64,000 nucleotides of DNA from Hwanghaeella sp965227365 (GCF_965227365.1 NZ_OZ245754.1:3906001-3970000), one strand, 5' to 3'; shown: positions 35,165 to 43,859, counted from the first letter of the stretch. Notes: generated by a model not told the origin, from the sequence alone. Numbers and translations are program-made.

Positions 35165-35923
35165 ATGACTGCAGCGCTGCCTCTGGCCGGCAAGGTCGCG
35201 ATCGTGACCGGGGCCGGCAAGAATATCGGACGGACAATCGCTTTGGCGCTTGCCGAGGACGGAGCCGATATCGTGGTGAACGGCCGGTCCGACACGGCGC
35301 TGCTTGATGCGGTCGCCTCTGAAATCGAAGGAATGGGTCGGCGTGCCCTGCCGGTGACAGCGGATGTCTCCAAGGAAGAGCAGGTCAAGGATCTGGTGGC
35401 CAAGACCGTCGACCAATTCGGCGGGATCGATATCGTCGTCAGCAATGCCGGCCTGCGGCGGCAGACGCCGCTGATCGACATGGATTATGCCGAATGGCGC
35501 GAGATCATGTCGGTCGCACTCGACGGCGCCTTTCTGCTCGCCCGCCATGCCGTGCCGGAAATGATCAAGCGCGGCGGCGGCCGTTTCGTCGGGCTGAGCG
35601 GTGTCTCCCATCACGCCGGTGTCGCGAACCGGGTTCATGTCAATGCGTCCAAGGCCGGGCTTGAAGGTCTGATCCACGGCATGGCCGGCGAGTTGGGACA
35701 ATACGGCATAACGGCCAATGCCGTTGCGCCCGGCGCCATCGATACCGCCCGCGGCGCATCCGCCGGCGCGATGCCCGCGGCCCTGGGACTGGACGGCATC
35801 CCGCTGGGCCGTCTGGGCCTGCCGGAAGAGATCGCGGCGGCGGTGCGTTATCTGGTCGGGCCCGGCGGCGGCTACGTCACCGGACAGACCCTGCACGTCA
35901 ACGGCGGCAAGGTTGTCAGCTGA
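35165..35923 (+). CDS. SDR-family protein lacking the catalytic tyrosine
   Basis: A 252-residue Rossmann protein of the short-chain dehydrogenase superfamily: nucleotide motif TGAGKNIG (15-22, with Asn20 where Gly is usual), SNAG (93-96), and the PG motif VAPGAIDTARG. The active site is altered: in the YxxxK position the sequence reads V-N-A-S-K with Val159 for Tyr and Lys163 retained; the usual Ser position is Gly146, with Ser145 and Ser148 beside it. Probably not a normal dehydrogenase; it may bind a nucleotide without oxidoreduction or use another chemistry. A strong ribosome site (GGGGAGAG) precedes the ATG. Confidence 0.9.
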   Translation: MTAALPLAGKVAIVTGAGKNIGRTIALALAEDGADIVVNGRSDTALLDAVASEIEGMGRRALPVTADVSKEEQVKDLVAKTVDQFGGIDIVVSNAGLRRQTPLIDMDYAEWREIMSVALDGAFLLARHAVPEMIKRGGGRFVGLSGVSHHAGVANRVHVNASKAGLEGLIHGMAGELGQYGITANAVAPGAIDTARGASAGAMPAALGLDGIPLGRLGLPEEIAAAVRYLVGPGGGYVTGQTLHVNGGKVVS

Positions 35924-35941
35924 TCCGCGGATCCGAAGGCC

Positions 35942-36679
35942 TTAGTCTTCCCGGTATCTTTCGAGGTAGTCGACCGCTCTTTTCGGCGGTTCGGGGAAGG
36001 CCAGCTCCATCCCGCGGGACAATCCGCGGTGGATCGCCTTCAGTGCATCCAATCTGGAACGCCGTTTTTCATTCGCGTCGATGCGCTGCCATTTGGCATG
36101 CTGCGCGGAGGTCTTCTTGATCATGTCCGAATAGGCTTCGCCATACGCATCCCATTTGCCGCGATTGCGGATGTCCTCTTCGGTCAGTTTCCAGCGTTTG
36201 GAAGGGTGGTTCAGACGGGACTGAAAACGCTTCAACTGGGTTTCCGGGGTGATATCCAGGAACAGCTTCACGATCCGGAAATCCTCGGCCAGCAATTGCT
36301 GCTCGAATTCCCGGATTTCACGATAGGCCCGTTTCCAGGCATCCTCCTCGGCGAAGCCCTCGACCCGCTCGACCAGGACACGGCCATACCATGATCGGTC
36401 GAACACGGCGATCTCGCCGGCAGCCGGCATTCGGCTCCAAAACCGCTGCAGCCAATGTTCCCGCCTTTCATGCGCATCGGGCGCGCCGATCGGGTAAACG
36501 CGAAGCGTGCGCGGGTCCATTGCCCAGGCCAACCTGCGGATAAGCCCGCCCTTGCCGGCCGCATCCCAGCCTTCCAGCACAACGACGCCACGTGTGCCCT
36601 GCGTTTTATAGCTGGTCTGAAGCAGCATCAGGCGCTGCTGCAACGCGTCATATTTATCCTGGTATTCTTCGCGTTTCAC
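35942..36679 (-). CDS. ppk2: Polyphosphate kinase 2 family protein
   Basis: Uses polyphosphate to phosphorylate nucleotides, or makes polyphosphate. The 245-residue P-loop protein has Walker A EGWDAAGKGG (36-45), Walker B VFDRSWYGRVLVERV and the lid segment NHPSKRWKLTEEDIRNRGKW. Short single-domain length points to a class I or II PPK2. It ends 18 bases past the SDR stop in convergent orientation. Substrate class (AMP, ADP, GDP) cannot be read from sequence. Confidence 0.92.
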   Translation of the reverse strand: MKREEYQDKYDALQQRLMLLQTSYKTQGTRGVVVLEGWDAAGKGGLIRRLAWAMDPRTLRVYPIGAPDAHERREHWLQRFWSRMPAAGEIAVFDRSWYGRVLVERVEGFAEEDAWKRAYREIREFEQQLLAEDFRIVKLFLDITPETQLKRFQSRLNHPSKRWKLTEEDIRNRGKWDAYGEAYSDMIKKTSAQHAKWQRIDANEKRRSRLDALKAIHRGLSRGMELAFPEPPKRAVDYLERYRED

Positions 36680-36713
36680 GTCGATCTGCGTCTGCCGGTA
36701 TCAGGCTTTTGGA

Positions 36714-38084
36714 TCAGTAACGGCACGCATCGTAGATCGGATCGATCCGGCGTTCCCACTTTTTCTCGTAATCTTCCAAGAGATCCTGCGCGAAGGTCTT
36801 CCCGGATGCGACGATCGATTCCAGCGGTTCGATATACTGCTGTTCGTCCAGGCCGCTCTTGGCGCTGATCTGCGCCCGGCGCTTCAAGCCGTTCCGGGAA
36901 ATCTCGACGACCTTGCCCGCAACGTCCATGACGGTCCCGTCCCGGAACGGAACGTTGAGCGCCTTGCCCGGAACCGCATCCCGCAAATCAGACATTTCCT
37001 CGACCGTCCAATCCGCGATCAGCGCTTCCGCCTCGTCCAGCGCCGTCCCGTCATAGAGCAACCCGACCCAGAAGGCCGGCAGAGCACAGAGATTGCCCCA
37101 GGGTCCGGCATCGGCGCCACGCATCTCGATATATTTCTTCAGCCGGACTTCCGGGAAGGCGGTGGTCATGTGATCCGCCCAATCCTCCATTGTCGGCAAC
37201 TGGCCTTCGAACCCTCCCAGCTTGCCCGCCATGAAATCGCGGAAACTCTTCCCCGCCACATTGTGGTAGGTATCCCCGCGGTGCACGAAATACATCGGCA
37301 CATCCAGGATGTAGTCGACCCAGCGCTCAAAGCCGAAATCTTCGTCGAAGACGAAAGGCAGCATCCCGCAGCGGTCCGGATCCGTGTCGGCCCAGCAGGC
37401 GCTGCGCATGCTCAAGAACCCGTTCGGCTTGCCTTCGGTAAAAGGAGAGTTCGCGAAAAGCGCCGTCGCGATCGGCTGCAGCGCGACGGAGACGCGCATC
37501 TTGCGGACCATGTCCCGCTCGGACCCGAAATCCAGATTCACCTGGACCGTACAGGTCCGTATCATCATGTCGATGCCGTGCGAGCCGCGCGTGGGCATGT
37601 AATCCCGCATGATCTTGTAGCGGCCCTTCGGCATCCAGGTAATGTCTTCGCGCCGCCATTCCGGGTCGAAACCCAGCCCGACCATATCCGCACCCATGGG
37701 TTCGCAGACCTGCTTCACCTGATGCAGATGGGTGTGAACCTCGCTGCATGTCTCGTGAATGGTGCGAAGCGGTGCGCCGGACAGTTCGAATTGGCCGCCC
37801 GGTTCCAGGGTGATCGAGCCTCCCTTGCCGTCAAGCAGGGCGATGATGTTGCCACCCTCGTAGACCCCCTGCCAGCCGAACTGCTGAAGACCTTCCAGCA
37901 CGGCCTTGATGCCGGGTGTCCCCTCATAGGGAAGCCGCCGATGCGTCTTGGCATCATAGGCGAATTTTTCGTGTTCGGTCCCGATCCGCCAATCGGCGGC
38001 AGGCTTACAGGCGGACTCGATATAGGAAACGAGCTGCTCTTTCGATTCGACCAAGTCGCTCGACTGACCCGATGGGCTGCTCAT
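36714..38084 (-). CDS. gshA: Glutamate-cysteine ligase (plant/alphaproteobacterial type)
   Basis: First step of glutathione synthesis. The 456-residue protein is of the group shared by alphaproteobacteria and plants; the ATP/Glu-binding blocks are RIGTEHEKFAYD, LEPGGQFELSGAP and ETCSEVHTHLHQ near the N terminus, and MPTRGSHGIDMM and TVQVNLDFGSE in the middle. Complete. Lies 149 bases downstream of the minus-strand rsmE. Confidence 0.94.
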   Translation of the reverse strand: MSSPSGQSSDLVESKEQLVSYIESACKPAADWRIGTEHEKFAYDAKTHRRLPYEGTPGIKAVLEGLQQFGWQGVYEGGNIIALLDGKGGSITLEPGGQFELSGAPLRTIHETCSEVHTHLHQVKQVCEPMGADMVGLGFDPEWRREDITWMPKGRYKIMRDYMPTRGSHGIDMMIRTCTVQVNLDFGSERDMVRKMRVSVALQPIATALFANSPFTEGKPNGFLSMRSACWADTDPDRCGMLPFVFDEDFGFERWVDYILDVPMYFVHRGDTYHNVAGKSFRDFMAGKLGGFEGQLPTMEDWADHMTTAFPEVRLKKYIEMRGADAGPWGNLCALPAFWVGLLYDGTALDEAEALIADWTVEEMSDLRDAVPGKALNVPFRDGTVMDVAGKVVEISRNGLKRRAQISAKSGLDEQQYIEPLESIVASGKTFAQDLLEDYEKKWERRIDPIYDACRY

Positions 38085-38232
38085 TGGCGCGCATCCTCAC
38101 TCACTGGCACTGTCTATTGGCCCGGTGACCCGCGCCGACTGAAATTTTCGCTACAAGACGTGGTTTCGTTTTTGAATGCAAGCAATGCGGCGGAAAAAGC
38201 CGCCCCATTCAAGGTCAAAAGTTCGGTACCGT

Positions 38233-38991
38233 TCAGGCGCGCTTGGGCGGCGATTCCGCCCAATCCCCGGCCAGGGCCTGCCACACGGTCAACGCCGCCA
38301 ATCCGGCCGTTTCCGCACGCAGAATCCGCGGCCCCAGTCCCGCGAAGCGTGCATTCGTGCGATTTTCGAGCAGAGCACGTTCCTCGGGCGTGAAACCGCC
38401 CTCCGGTCCGACCAGCAGGGTTACAGGGGCACCAGGCGGCAGTTCGGATACGACCTCGGCGATCGGCCGCGCATCGCCGAACTCGACACATGCGACTAAT
38501 GTCCTACCTTCCGGGTGATCGGCCAGCGCCCTGTCCAGGCGAACAGGCTCGCAGATTTCGGGCAGGTCCAACCGCTCACATTGTTCCGCTGCCTCGGTCA
38601 CATTCGCCGACAGGCGGTCCCCCTTCACGCGTTCGACAATCGTTCGCTGGGTGACGACGGGCTGGATCCGCCGCACCCCCAACTCGGTCGCTTTCTGGAC
38701 CAGGAAATCCAGACGCGCCCGTTTGATCGGCGCAAAGTAAAGCCAGACATCGGGGCAGGACGTCTGCGTTCGCAAATGGTCCCCGACGGCGAGCGACGCC
38801 CAACCCTTGCCAATGCCGTCGATCCGCGCACTCCATTCCCCGTCGCGGCCATTGAAGAGGGTGACCCAGCGGCCGGGCTCCAAACGCAGGACCGAACGCA
38901 AGAAATGGGCGTGGTCGGGCGACAGGCCGACAACCGCCCCCTCCGCGAGGTCGCTTTCGACAAAGAGACGCGTGGCCGGTTTTTCCGACAT
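38233..38991 (-). CDS. rsmE: 16S rRNA (uracil1498-N3)-methyltransferase
   Basis: Methylates N3 of U1498 in 16S rRNA using SAM. The 252-residue SPOUT protein has an N-terminal PUA-like part (DHAHFLRSVLRLEPG) and the knotted C-terminal SAM site VTLLVGPEGGFTPEERALLE with RILRAETAGLAAL. The middle segment KATELGVRRIQPVVTQRT is also characteristic. Complete. A hairpin GGCGG/CCGCC is present past its stop but with no T-tract, so it is not counted as a terminator. Confidence 0.95.
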   Translation of the reverse strand: MSEKPATRLFVESDLAEGAVVGLSPDHAHFLRSVLRLEPGRWVTLFNGRDGEWSARIDGIGKGWASLAVGDHLRTQTSCPDVWLYFAPIKRARLDFLVQKATELGVRRIQPVVTQRTIVERVKGDRLSANVTEAAEQCERLDLPEICEPVRLDRALADHPEGRTLVACVEFGDARPIAEVVSELPPGAPVTLLVGPEGGFTPEERALLENRTNARFAGLGPRILRAETAGLAALTVWQALAGDWAESPPKRA

Positions 38992-39112
38992 GACGAATGC
39001 CCCGCTACAGATGGTTTCGAAGACGGTCCTACAATGTTATCAGCGGGGATGCTACGCATCGCCGCTTGATGCGAAAACAGATTTCACACAGGTCGGGACA
39101 CCCGGCCCGATC

Positions 39113-40069
39113 ATGGACCGTCTTCGAATGGCCAAGACCAAAGAAACCGCGGATGCTTCCGACATCGTGCAGGATAGTCTGGTTCTCCGCATTCTGCCGG
39201 ACGCCCTGCGGCCCTATGCGCGGCTTGCGCGGCTGGATCGTGCGATCGGAACCTGGCTGCTGCTGCTGCCCTGCTGGTGGGGGTTGAGCCTGGCCTGGAT
39301 CGGCCATCCCGCCCTGCCCTTGCCGTCGGCGTGGTACTTCCTGCTTTTCGGTATCGGCGCGGTGGTGATGCGCGGCGCAGGCTGCACCTGGAACGACATC
39401 ACGGACCGGGATTTCGACGCAAAGGTCGCCCGTACCGCGACGCGCCCCATCCCGGCCGGCGAGGTTTCGGTCAAGATGGCGGTCGCCTTCATGGTGGCGC
39501 AGGCCTTGCTCGGGCTTTGGATCCTGCTTCAGTTCAACCGGGAGACGGTCATCGTCGGGGTCGCGTCGCTTCTACTGGTTGCGGCCTATCCCTTCATGAA
39601 GCGGATCACCTATTGGCCGCAGGCCTGGCTGGGCCTGACCTTCAATTGGGGCGCCCTGGTCGGCTGGTCGTCGATGCAGCCCGGCATCGCCGCGCCCGCG
39701 CTTGTCCTCTATGCCGCCGGTTTCTTCTGGACCCTTGGCTACGACACGATTTATGCGCATCAGGACAAGGAAGACGACGCCTTGATCGGGGTTAAGTCGA
39801 CCGCTTTACGGCTGGGCGGCGCAACGACGAAATGGCTGTGGGGGTTCTACGGCATCACCATCCTGTTGATCGGCGCGGCCGGTTGGCTCGCCGGTGCGGG
39901 TTGGGGCTTCTGGCCGCTATTGGGTCTTGCCGCCGCGCATCTGGTTCGGCAAATCCTGACCGTGAGGATAGACGATCCGGCGGACTGCCTCGCCCATTTC
40001 AAATCGAACCGGGATTTTGGATTTATCATTCTGGCCGCCATCATTGCCGGCGGCCTCACCACGGGGTAA
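39113..40069 (+). CDS. ubiA: 4-hydroxybenzoate polyprenyltransferase
   Basis: Attaches the prenyl tail to 4-hydroxybenzoate in ubiquinone synthesis. The roughly 318-residue protein has about eight membrane helices, the two Asp-rich diphosphate-binding motifs NDITDRDFDAKVARTATRP and YDTIYAHQDKEDDALIGVKS, and the N-terminal segment ARLDRAIGTWLLLLPCWWG. Start at ATG 39113 (or 39128). The ETF methyltransferase homologue begins six bases later. Confidence 0.95.
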   Translation: MDRLRMAKTKETADASDIVQDSLVLRILPDALRPYARLARLDRAIGTWLLLLPCWWGLSLAWIGHPALPLPSAWYFLLFGIGAVVMRGAGCTWNDITDRDFDAKVARTATRPIPAGEVSVKMAVAFMVAQALLGLWILLQFNRETVIVGVASLLLVAAYPFMKRITYWPQAWLGLTFNWGALVGWSSMQPGIAAPALVLYAAGFFWTLGYDTIYAHQDKEDDALIGVKSTALRLGGATTKWLWGFYGITILLIGAAGWLAGAGWGFWPLLGLAAAHLVRQILTVRIDDPADCLAHFKSNRDFGFIILAAIIAGGLTTG

Positions 40070-40075
40070 CGGGCC

Positions 40076-40723
40076 ATGATGGCTTCCGACGTCGATATCA
40101 TTCTGGAAAATACGCGCGTGACGGCGCCGCGTCTGGTGCCGGAGATTCAATTGCATCTGGCCGACGAGGATCGCGCCCTCTATCGGGCGGGAGAAGATGA
40201 ACTTGATTCACTCGGCCTCGGCACACCGTATTGGGCCTTTGCTTGGGCGGGCGGCCAGGCCCTGGCGCGCTATATCCTGGACAACCCGAAAGTGGTCGCC
40301 GGCCGCCGCGTTCTTGATTTCGGCGCCGGATCCGGTCTCGTCGCCATTGCCGCGGCCAAATCAAACGCGTTCGACATTACCGCCGCGGATATCGATCCCG
40401 TCGCCGCGCAAGCCATGTCCTTGAACCGGACGATCAACGATGTCTGGTTCGAAATCGAGATGGAAGATGTGGTTGGCACGGCGGGCGACTGGGAAGTGCT
40501 GCTGGTCGGCGACGTCTGTTATGACAAAGAAATGGCCGACCGGATGCTGCCTTGGTTGAGGGAGATGCATCGCAAGGGCCGCTCGGTCCTGTTTGGCGAT
40601 CCCGGCCGTTTCTACCTGAACGGCATGGGATTGGAACCGCTGGCCTCCTACCATGCCGAGACCACCGGCATCATGGAAGACAGTGACCTGCGGAACGCAC
40701 GGGTCTGGCGCTTCGCCGATTGA
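40076..40723 (+). CDS. ETF-beta-type lysine methyltransferase homologue (METTL20-like)
   Basis: A 215-residue SAM methyltransferase. The N terminus (ENTRVTAPRLVPEIQLHLAD) followed by LGLGTPYWAFAWAGGQALARYI is the hallmark of the METTL20/ETFBKMT family, whose bacterial member in Agrobacterium methylates electron transfer flavoprotein beta subunit. The SAM site is VLDFGAGSGLVAIAA. A DxxY-like motif (GDVCYDKEMA) matches this family. Complete. It directly follows ubiA. The target is inferred from homology; the etf genes are not in this window. Confidence 0.85.
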   Translation: MMASDVDIILENTRVTAPRLVPEIQLHLADEDRALYRAGEDELDSLGLGTPYWAFAWAGGQALARYILDNPKVVAGRRVLDFGAGSGLVAIAAAKSNAFDITAADIDPVAAQAMSLNRTINDVWFEIEMEDVVGTAGDWEVLLVGDVCYDKEMADRMLPWLREMHRKGRSVLFGDPGRFYLNGMGLEPLASYHAETTGIMEDSDLRNARVWRFAD

Positions 40724-40788
40724 TAACCCTCTGAATCCGGCTTTTTGACGGCCAATTCGGCCAACGGACATAAATCCGCCATGCCTCC

Positions 40789-40838
40789 TTGTTATATTCT
40801 AAGGAATGTTTATATTAATCGATAACATTCCTTGGAAT
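40789..40838 (+). promoter_or_regulatory. Promoter and operator-like palindromes upstream of the Acg gene
   Basis: Two related palindromes lie 20 bases apart: ATTCTAAGGAAT (40796-40807) and ATTCCTTGGAAT (40827-40838). They also form a 10-bp inverted repeat AAGGAATGTT (40801-40810)/AACATTCCTT (40824-40833). A promoter with TTGTTA (40789-40794), 16-base spacer and TATATT (40811-40816) overlaps them. The stretch is AT-rich against a GC-rich background. They may bind the MarR protein encoded downstream (inference). Confidence 0.65.
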
Positions 40839-40853
40839 ATATAGGAGCCTGCG

Positions 40854-42026
40854 ATGTCATTGTCCCGACGCAAATTCATTCGAACGATTGGCGGAACCGG
40901 TATCGTCCTTGCCGCCGCCGGTATCGGATTGACCCAGTGTGACACCATGCCCGCATCCGCCGTGGAAGGCTGGACGGCGCCGGGCGCAGGCCGTGCGGAT
41001 ATTCGCGAATGGGTGCTCTCGCATGCCCTGCTCGCCCCGAACCCACACAATATGCAGCCCTGGATCGCCGATCTTCGGGAACCCGATGTCATAACATTGC
41101 ATGTCGATCCCGACCGCCTGCTGGTCGAGACCGACCCTTACGGGCGTCAGATCCTTATCGGCCACGGGACGTTTCTGGAGCTACTGGATCTGGCCGCGCA
41201 GCACGCCGGATACCGGGCCGAAATGGACTACTTCCCGCAAGGCAGCGCGCCGGAACAAAGCGATGCCGGGGAAATCGCGCAAAGCCCCGTTGCCCGTATC
41301 ACCCTCGTCAAGGATGACAGCCTCGCGCCGGATCCGTTGTTTGCCGCAATCCCGGTTCGGCGATCCTGCAAGGAACCATACGACGTGGACCGGCCGCTTT
41401 CCGAAAGCCACGAGCGGGATTTGCACGCCGCCCATATCGACCCCTTAATCTCCTTGGCGATATCGCGGGACGGGTCACTACCGGCGCAGCTGCGCGATCT
41501 GACCCGGGATGCGATGGTCCTGGAAATGGAGACACCGCGGACCCTGTGGGAGAGCATCAAGGTGACGCGGATCGGTGCCGAGGAAATCGAGGCAAATCCG
41601 GACGGTATCGATCTGCATGGACCGATGTTCTGGTGGCTGAAACGACTGGGCCTGATGACCAAGGAAAAAGCCATGGAACCCGGTACGATGGCCTATCAAG
41701 GCGGCATCGATTACGCGCTCGGATGGTCCGGTGCGACCCCGTCCTTCGGCTGGATTACCACCAACGGCAATGACCGCGAGATGCAAATCGCCGCAGGCCG
41801 GGCTTATGTCCGAATAAACCTGCAGGCCACGGCATCGGGCGTCGCCATGCATCCGGTCAGCCAGTTACTGCAGGAATATCCGGAGATGCAGGATCTGCAA
41901 CGGCGGTTCTACGAAGCCGTGGCAACGCCGCGCGAAAAAACCATTCAGATGCTGTTCCGGCTCGGATATGCGGAAAGTCCCGGCCCAACCCCGCGCCGGC
42001 CACTCGACGCCTTGCTGCGAACCTGA
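40854..42026 (+). CDS. Nitroreductase-fold oxidoreductase, Acg family, Tat-exported
   Basis: A 390-residue flavin-dependent oxidoreductase of the Acg/nitroreductase group. The N terminus is a twin-arginine signal (LSRRKFIRTIGGTG) followed by a Cys after the hydrophobic core, and the mature part has the FMN-binding opening ALLAPNPHNMQPW. A second half-domain ends with HPVSQLLQEYPEM. The export signal places it in the periplasm or membrane. AGGAG precedes the ATG. It is followed by a marR gene and preceded by operator-like palindromes. Confidence 0.87.
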   Translation: MSLSRRKFIRTIGGTGIVLAAAGIGLTQCDTMPASAVEGWTAPGAGRADIREWVLSHALLAPNPHNMQPWIADLREPDVITLHVDPDRLLVETDPYGRQILIGHGTFLELLDLAAQHAGYRAEMDYFPQGSAPEQSDAGEIAQSPVARITLVKDDSLAPDPLFAAIPVRRSCKEPYDVDRPLSESHERDLHAAHIDPLISLAISRDGSLPAQLRDLTRDAMVLEMETPRTLWESIKVTRIGAEEIEANPDGIDLHGPMFWWLKRLGLMTKEKAMEPGTMAYQGGIDYALGWSGATPSFGWITTNGNDREMQIAAGRAYVRINLQATASGVAMHPVSQLLQEYPEMQDLQRRFYEAVATPREKTIQMLFRLGYAESPGPTPRRPLDALLRT

Positions 42027-42039
42027 TCTGATCCTTCGC

Positions 42040-42537
42040 ATGACGAATTCATTGACGGATAGTTCGGCGATCGATGCGGATGCGCCGGAAGAGGGCCCCG
42101 ACCTCGCCCTGGGTTTTCGCATCGTTACCTGGATCGGGATAATCGAGCAGCTTACCCGAACCATGGCGAACCGGGATCTGTCGGCAATCGGGCTGCCGTG
42201 GAACCAGTTCGTGCTGCTGAACCACTTCAGCCATCGCCCGGCGGAGGGCAAGACGGTCACGGGCGTCGCCCGGGCGATGCAGCAGCAACAGCCGGGTATC
42301 ACCAAGACCATGAAATCCATGGTCGAAGGCGGGCTTCTGCGGATCGAGGCCGATCCGAAGGACGGGCGCATAAAGTTTCACTACATGACCGATCACGGGC
42401 AGCAACGGCATAAGGAAGCCGTCAATCGGCTTTTGCCGCGCCTTCATGATCTATTCCGGGACTGGTCGCGGGAGGAAATGGATCAAACCTTTGCCTCGCT
42501 CGACCGCATGAAGGTCTGGTTGGACGACAACCGATAG
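42040..42537 (+). CDS. MarR-family transcriptional regulator
   Basis: A 165-residue winged-helix regulator. The DNA-recognition region reads VARAMQQQQPGITKTMKSM and the wing follows as GLLRIEADPKDGRIKFHYM, with dimerisation helices at both ends. It begins 13 bases after the Acg-family gene, so the two form one operon. Many MarR proteins repress their own operon in response to oxidants or aromatics; the palindromes upstream of the Acg gene are the natural candidate site. Complete. Confidence 0.9.
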   Translation: MTNSLTDSSAIDADAPEEGPDLALGFRIVTWIGIIEQLTRTMANRDLSAIGLPWNQFVLLNHFSHRPAEGKTVTGVARAMQQQQPGITKTMKSMVEGGLLRIEADPKDGRIKFHYMTDHGQQRHKEAVNRLLPRLHDLFRDWSREEMDQTFASLDRMKVWLDDNR

Positions 42538-42543
42538 GGCACG

Positions 42544-43281
42544 TCAGGACAGACGTCGGGTCCTATATCCAAAGGGGATGGCCGTCGGCGCCAAGGTTGC
42601 CTGTATCGCCGCCCTTCTGTCCGAATCCCCGACCATGGTATGGATGAAGTCCTCCGGCCCCTGATCGGCCGCGTGCCGCAGGCGGACCAATTCCAGTGCT
42701 TCGGCGGTCGTCATCGAACGAAAGCGCCTGCCTTCGCAAGGCACCGTCGCCAGGGCAATGGCCCCGCCTTCATCATGTTCGAGATGGCCGCGCGTTCCGA
42801 CATAGGCGAAGGCGGTCGTATGCACCTGGTCGTCGGAAAGGTGAAGGGTCACGCCATCCAGGGCCGCGAAGAAGTAGTTGGCCGCCCTCACCTCGCTATG
42901 ATGCATGATTTCCAACTGGTGACCGTCCAGCCAGGTCACGGCCAGTTCGACGGACGCGCCTTCCGAGACCTGCAGCATCGCCGGCACGGCGCCATAGCTT
43001 GTGATATGCGCGGAAAAGACGACGTCGAAATCCTTCAGGCGTCCCCGTTCAACCGGAATGACGTGGCCGTCGGCATTCCCGAATTTCTGCCGCAACCGTT
43101 CCGGCGATTGGTTCGATCCGAAAGCGAGTACCGGCGTGCGCCCCTGTTTCAAGGCGGCATCGAAGGGAGCTTCCTCACCGTTACGGTAAACGAAACTCCG
43201 CCGCGGAAAGGCGTAGGGATAGTTCCTGGCACGCGCCAGTACCGCGCCAGAGTCCGATTCATCAAGCGGCGAACCCGCCAT
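42544..43281 (-). CDS. Hypothetical protein with gamma-glutamylcyclotransferase-like motif
   Basis: A 245-residue soluble protein. The segment VLAFGSNQSPERLRQKFG resembles the YGSN loop of the gamma-glutamylcyclotransferase fold, and a later glutamate (HSEVRAANYFF) may correspond to the catalytic acid, but overall similarity is too weak to name a function. Start at ATG 43281 with TAGGGG upstream. It lies 8 bases past the DUF4170 gene on the same strand, so the two are likely co-transcribed. It is convergent with marR. Confidence 0.7.
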   Translation of the reverse strand: MAGSPLDESDSGAVLARARNYPYAFPRRSFVYRNGEEAPFDAALKQGRTPVLAFGSNQSPERLRQKFGNADGHVIPVERGRLKDFDVVFSAHITSYGAVPAMLQVSEGASVELAVTWLDGHQLEIMHHSEVRAANYFFAALDGVTLHLSDDQVHTTAFAYVGTRGHLEHDEGGAIALATVPCEGRRFRSMTTAEALELVRLRHAADQGPEDFIHTMVGDSDRRAAIQATLAPTAIPFGYRTRRLS

Positions 43282-43289
43282 ATCAGCCC

Positions 43290-43661
43290 CTACAGATGGT
43301 CGATCCGGTAACGCGCATAGGCATCGTCGACATTGGCGGAGGATTTCTGCCACCAGACCTTCCGCGCTTCTTCATACGTCCCGAAGGGGCCGACCCGTTC
43401 CTCTTCGCCCTTGGCGATGGTCTTGAAATCGGTACCCGTATAAATACCGCCGACGACCCACCATTCGTCGTGTTCTTCCTTCTCGATATGGAAACGGGCA
43501 TAGGCTTCGTCGACATTCTCCATGCTCTTGGCCCGCCAGACGGCCTTGGCCTCGTCATAGGTGTCGAACGGACCGAGGCGCGAGAGGGTTTGTCCCGGGG
43601 CAACGGTATTGAACTCGGTGCTCGTATAAACGCCGCCGACGACCCAGTATTGTTCCGACAT
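43290..43661 (-). CDS. Tandem DUF4170 protein
   Basis: A 123-residue protein built from two copies of the same domain of about 60 residues. Copy 1 opens YWVVGGVYTSTEFNTVA and has GPFDTYDEAKAVW; copy 2 opens WWVVGGIYTGTDFKTIA and has GPFGTYEEARKVW, each ending in VDxAYARxxI. This matches the alphaproteobacterial DUF4170 family, of unknown function, normally one domain per protein. The Trp-rich surfaces suggest a binding role, but this is inference. Confidence 0.85.
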   Translation of the reverse strand: MSEQYWVVGGVYTSTEFNTVAPGQTLSRLGPFDTYDEAKAVWRAKSMENVDEAYARFHIEKEEHDEWWVVGGIYTGTDFKTIAKGEEERVGPFGTYEEARKVWWQKSSANVDDAYARYRIDHL

Positions 43662-43859
43662 CGCTTGCTCCTGCCTAATCCAAAGGCTTCAAATCAATCG
43701 TAATCACCATAATGCATGCGGCGTATAACGGCTCGCACCTTTTGCCTCAACCCCCGCATGGGGGTATTGCACAGCCCAACCTTCTAGCGCGATGCCGGGG
43801 TTGACGATAGCGCGGTGAAACCGCTTGATCGACGCCACCGGACCAAGTGGAACCCAGTC

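Noticed and set aside
38150..38232. Hairpin GGCGG/CCGCC after rsmE considered as a terminator.
   Set aside because: The T-rich part lies in the loop and no T-tract follows the stem on the minus strand.
43750..43765. Palindrome ACCCCC-GCAT-GGGGGT upstream of ubiD.
   Set aside because: Simple C/G run in high-GC DNA, no second copy and no fixed distance to a promoter that I can see.
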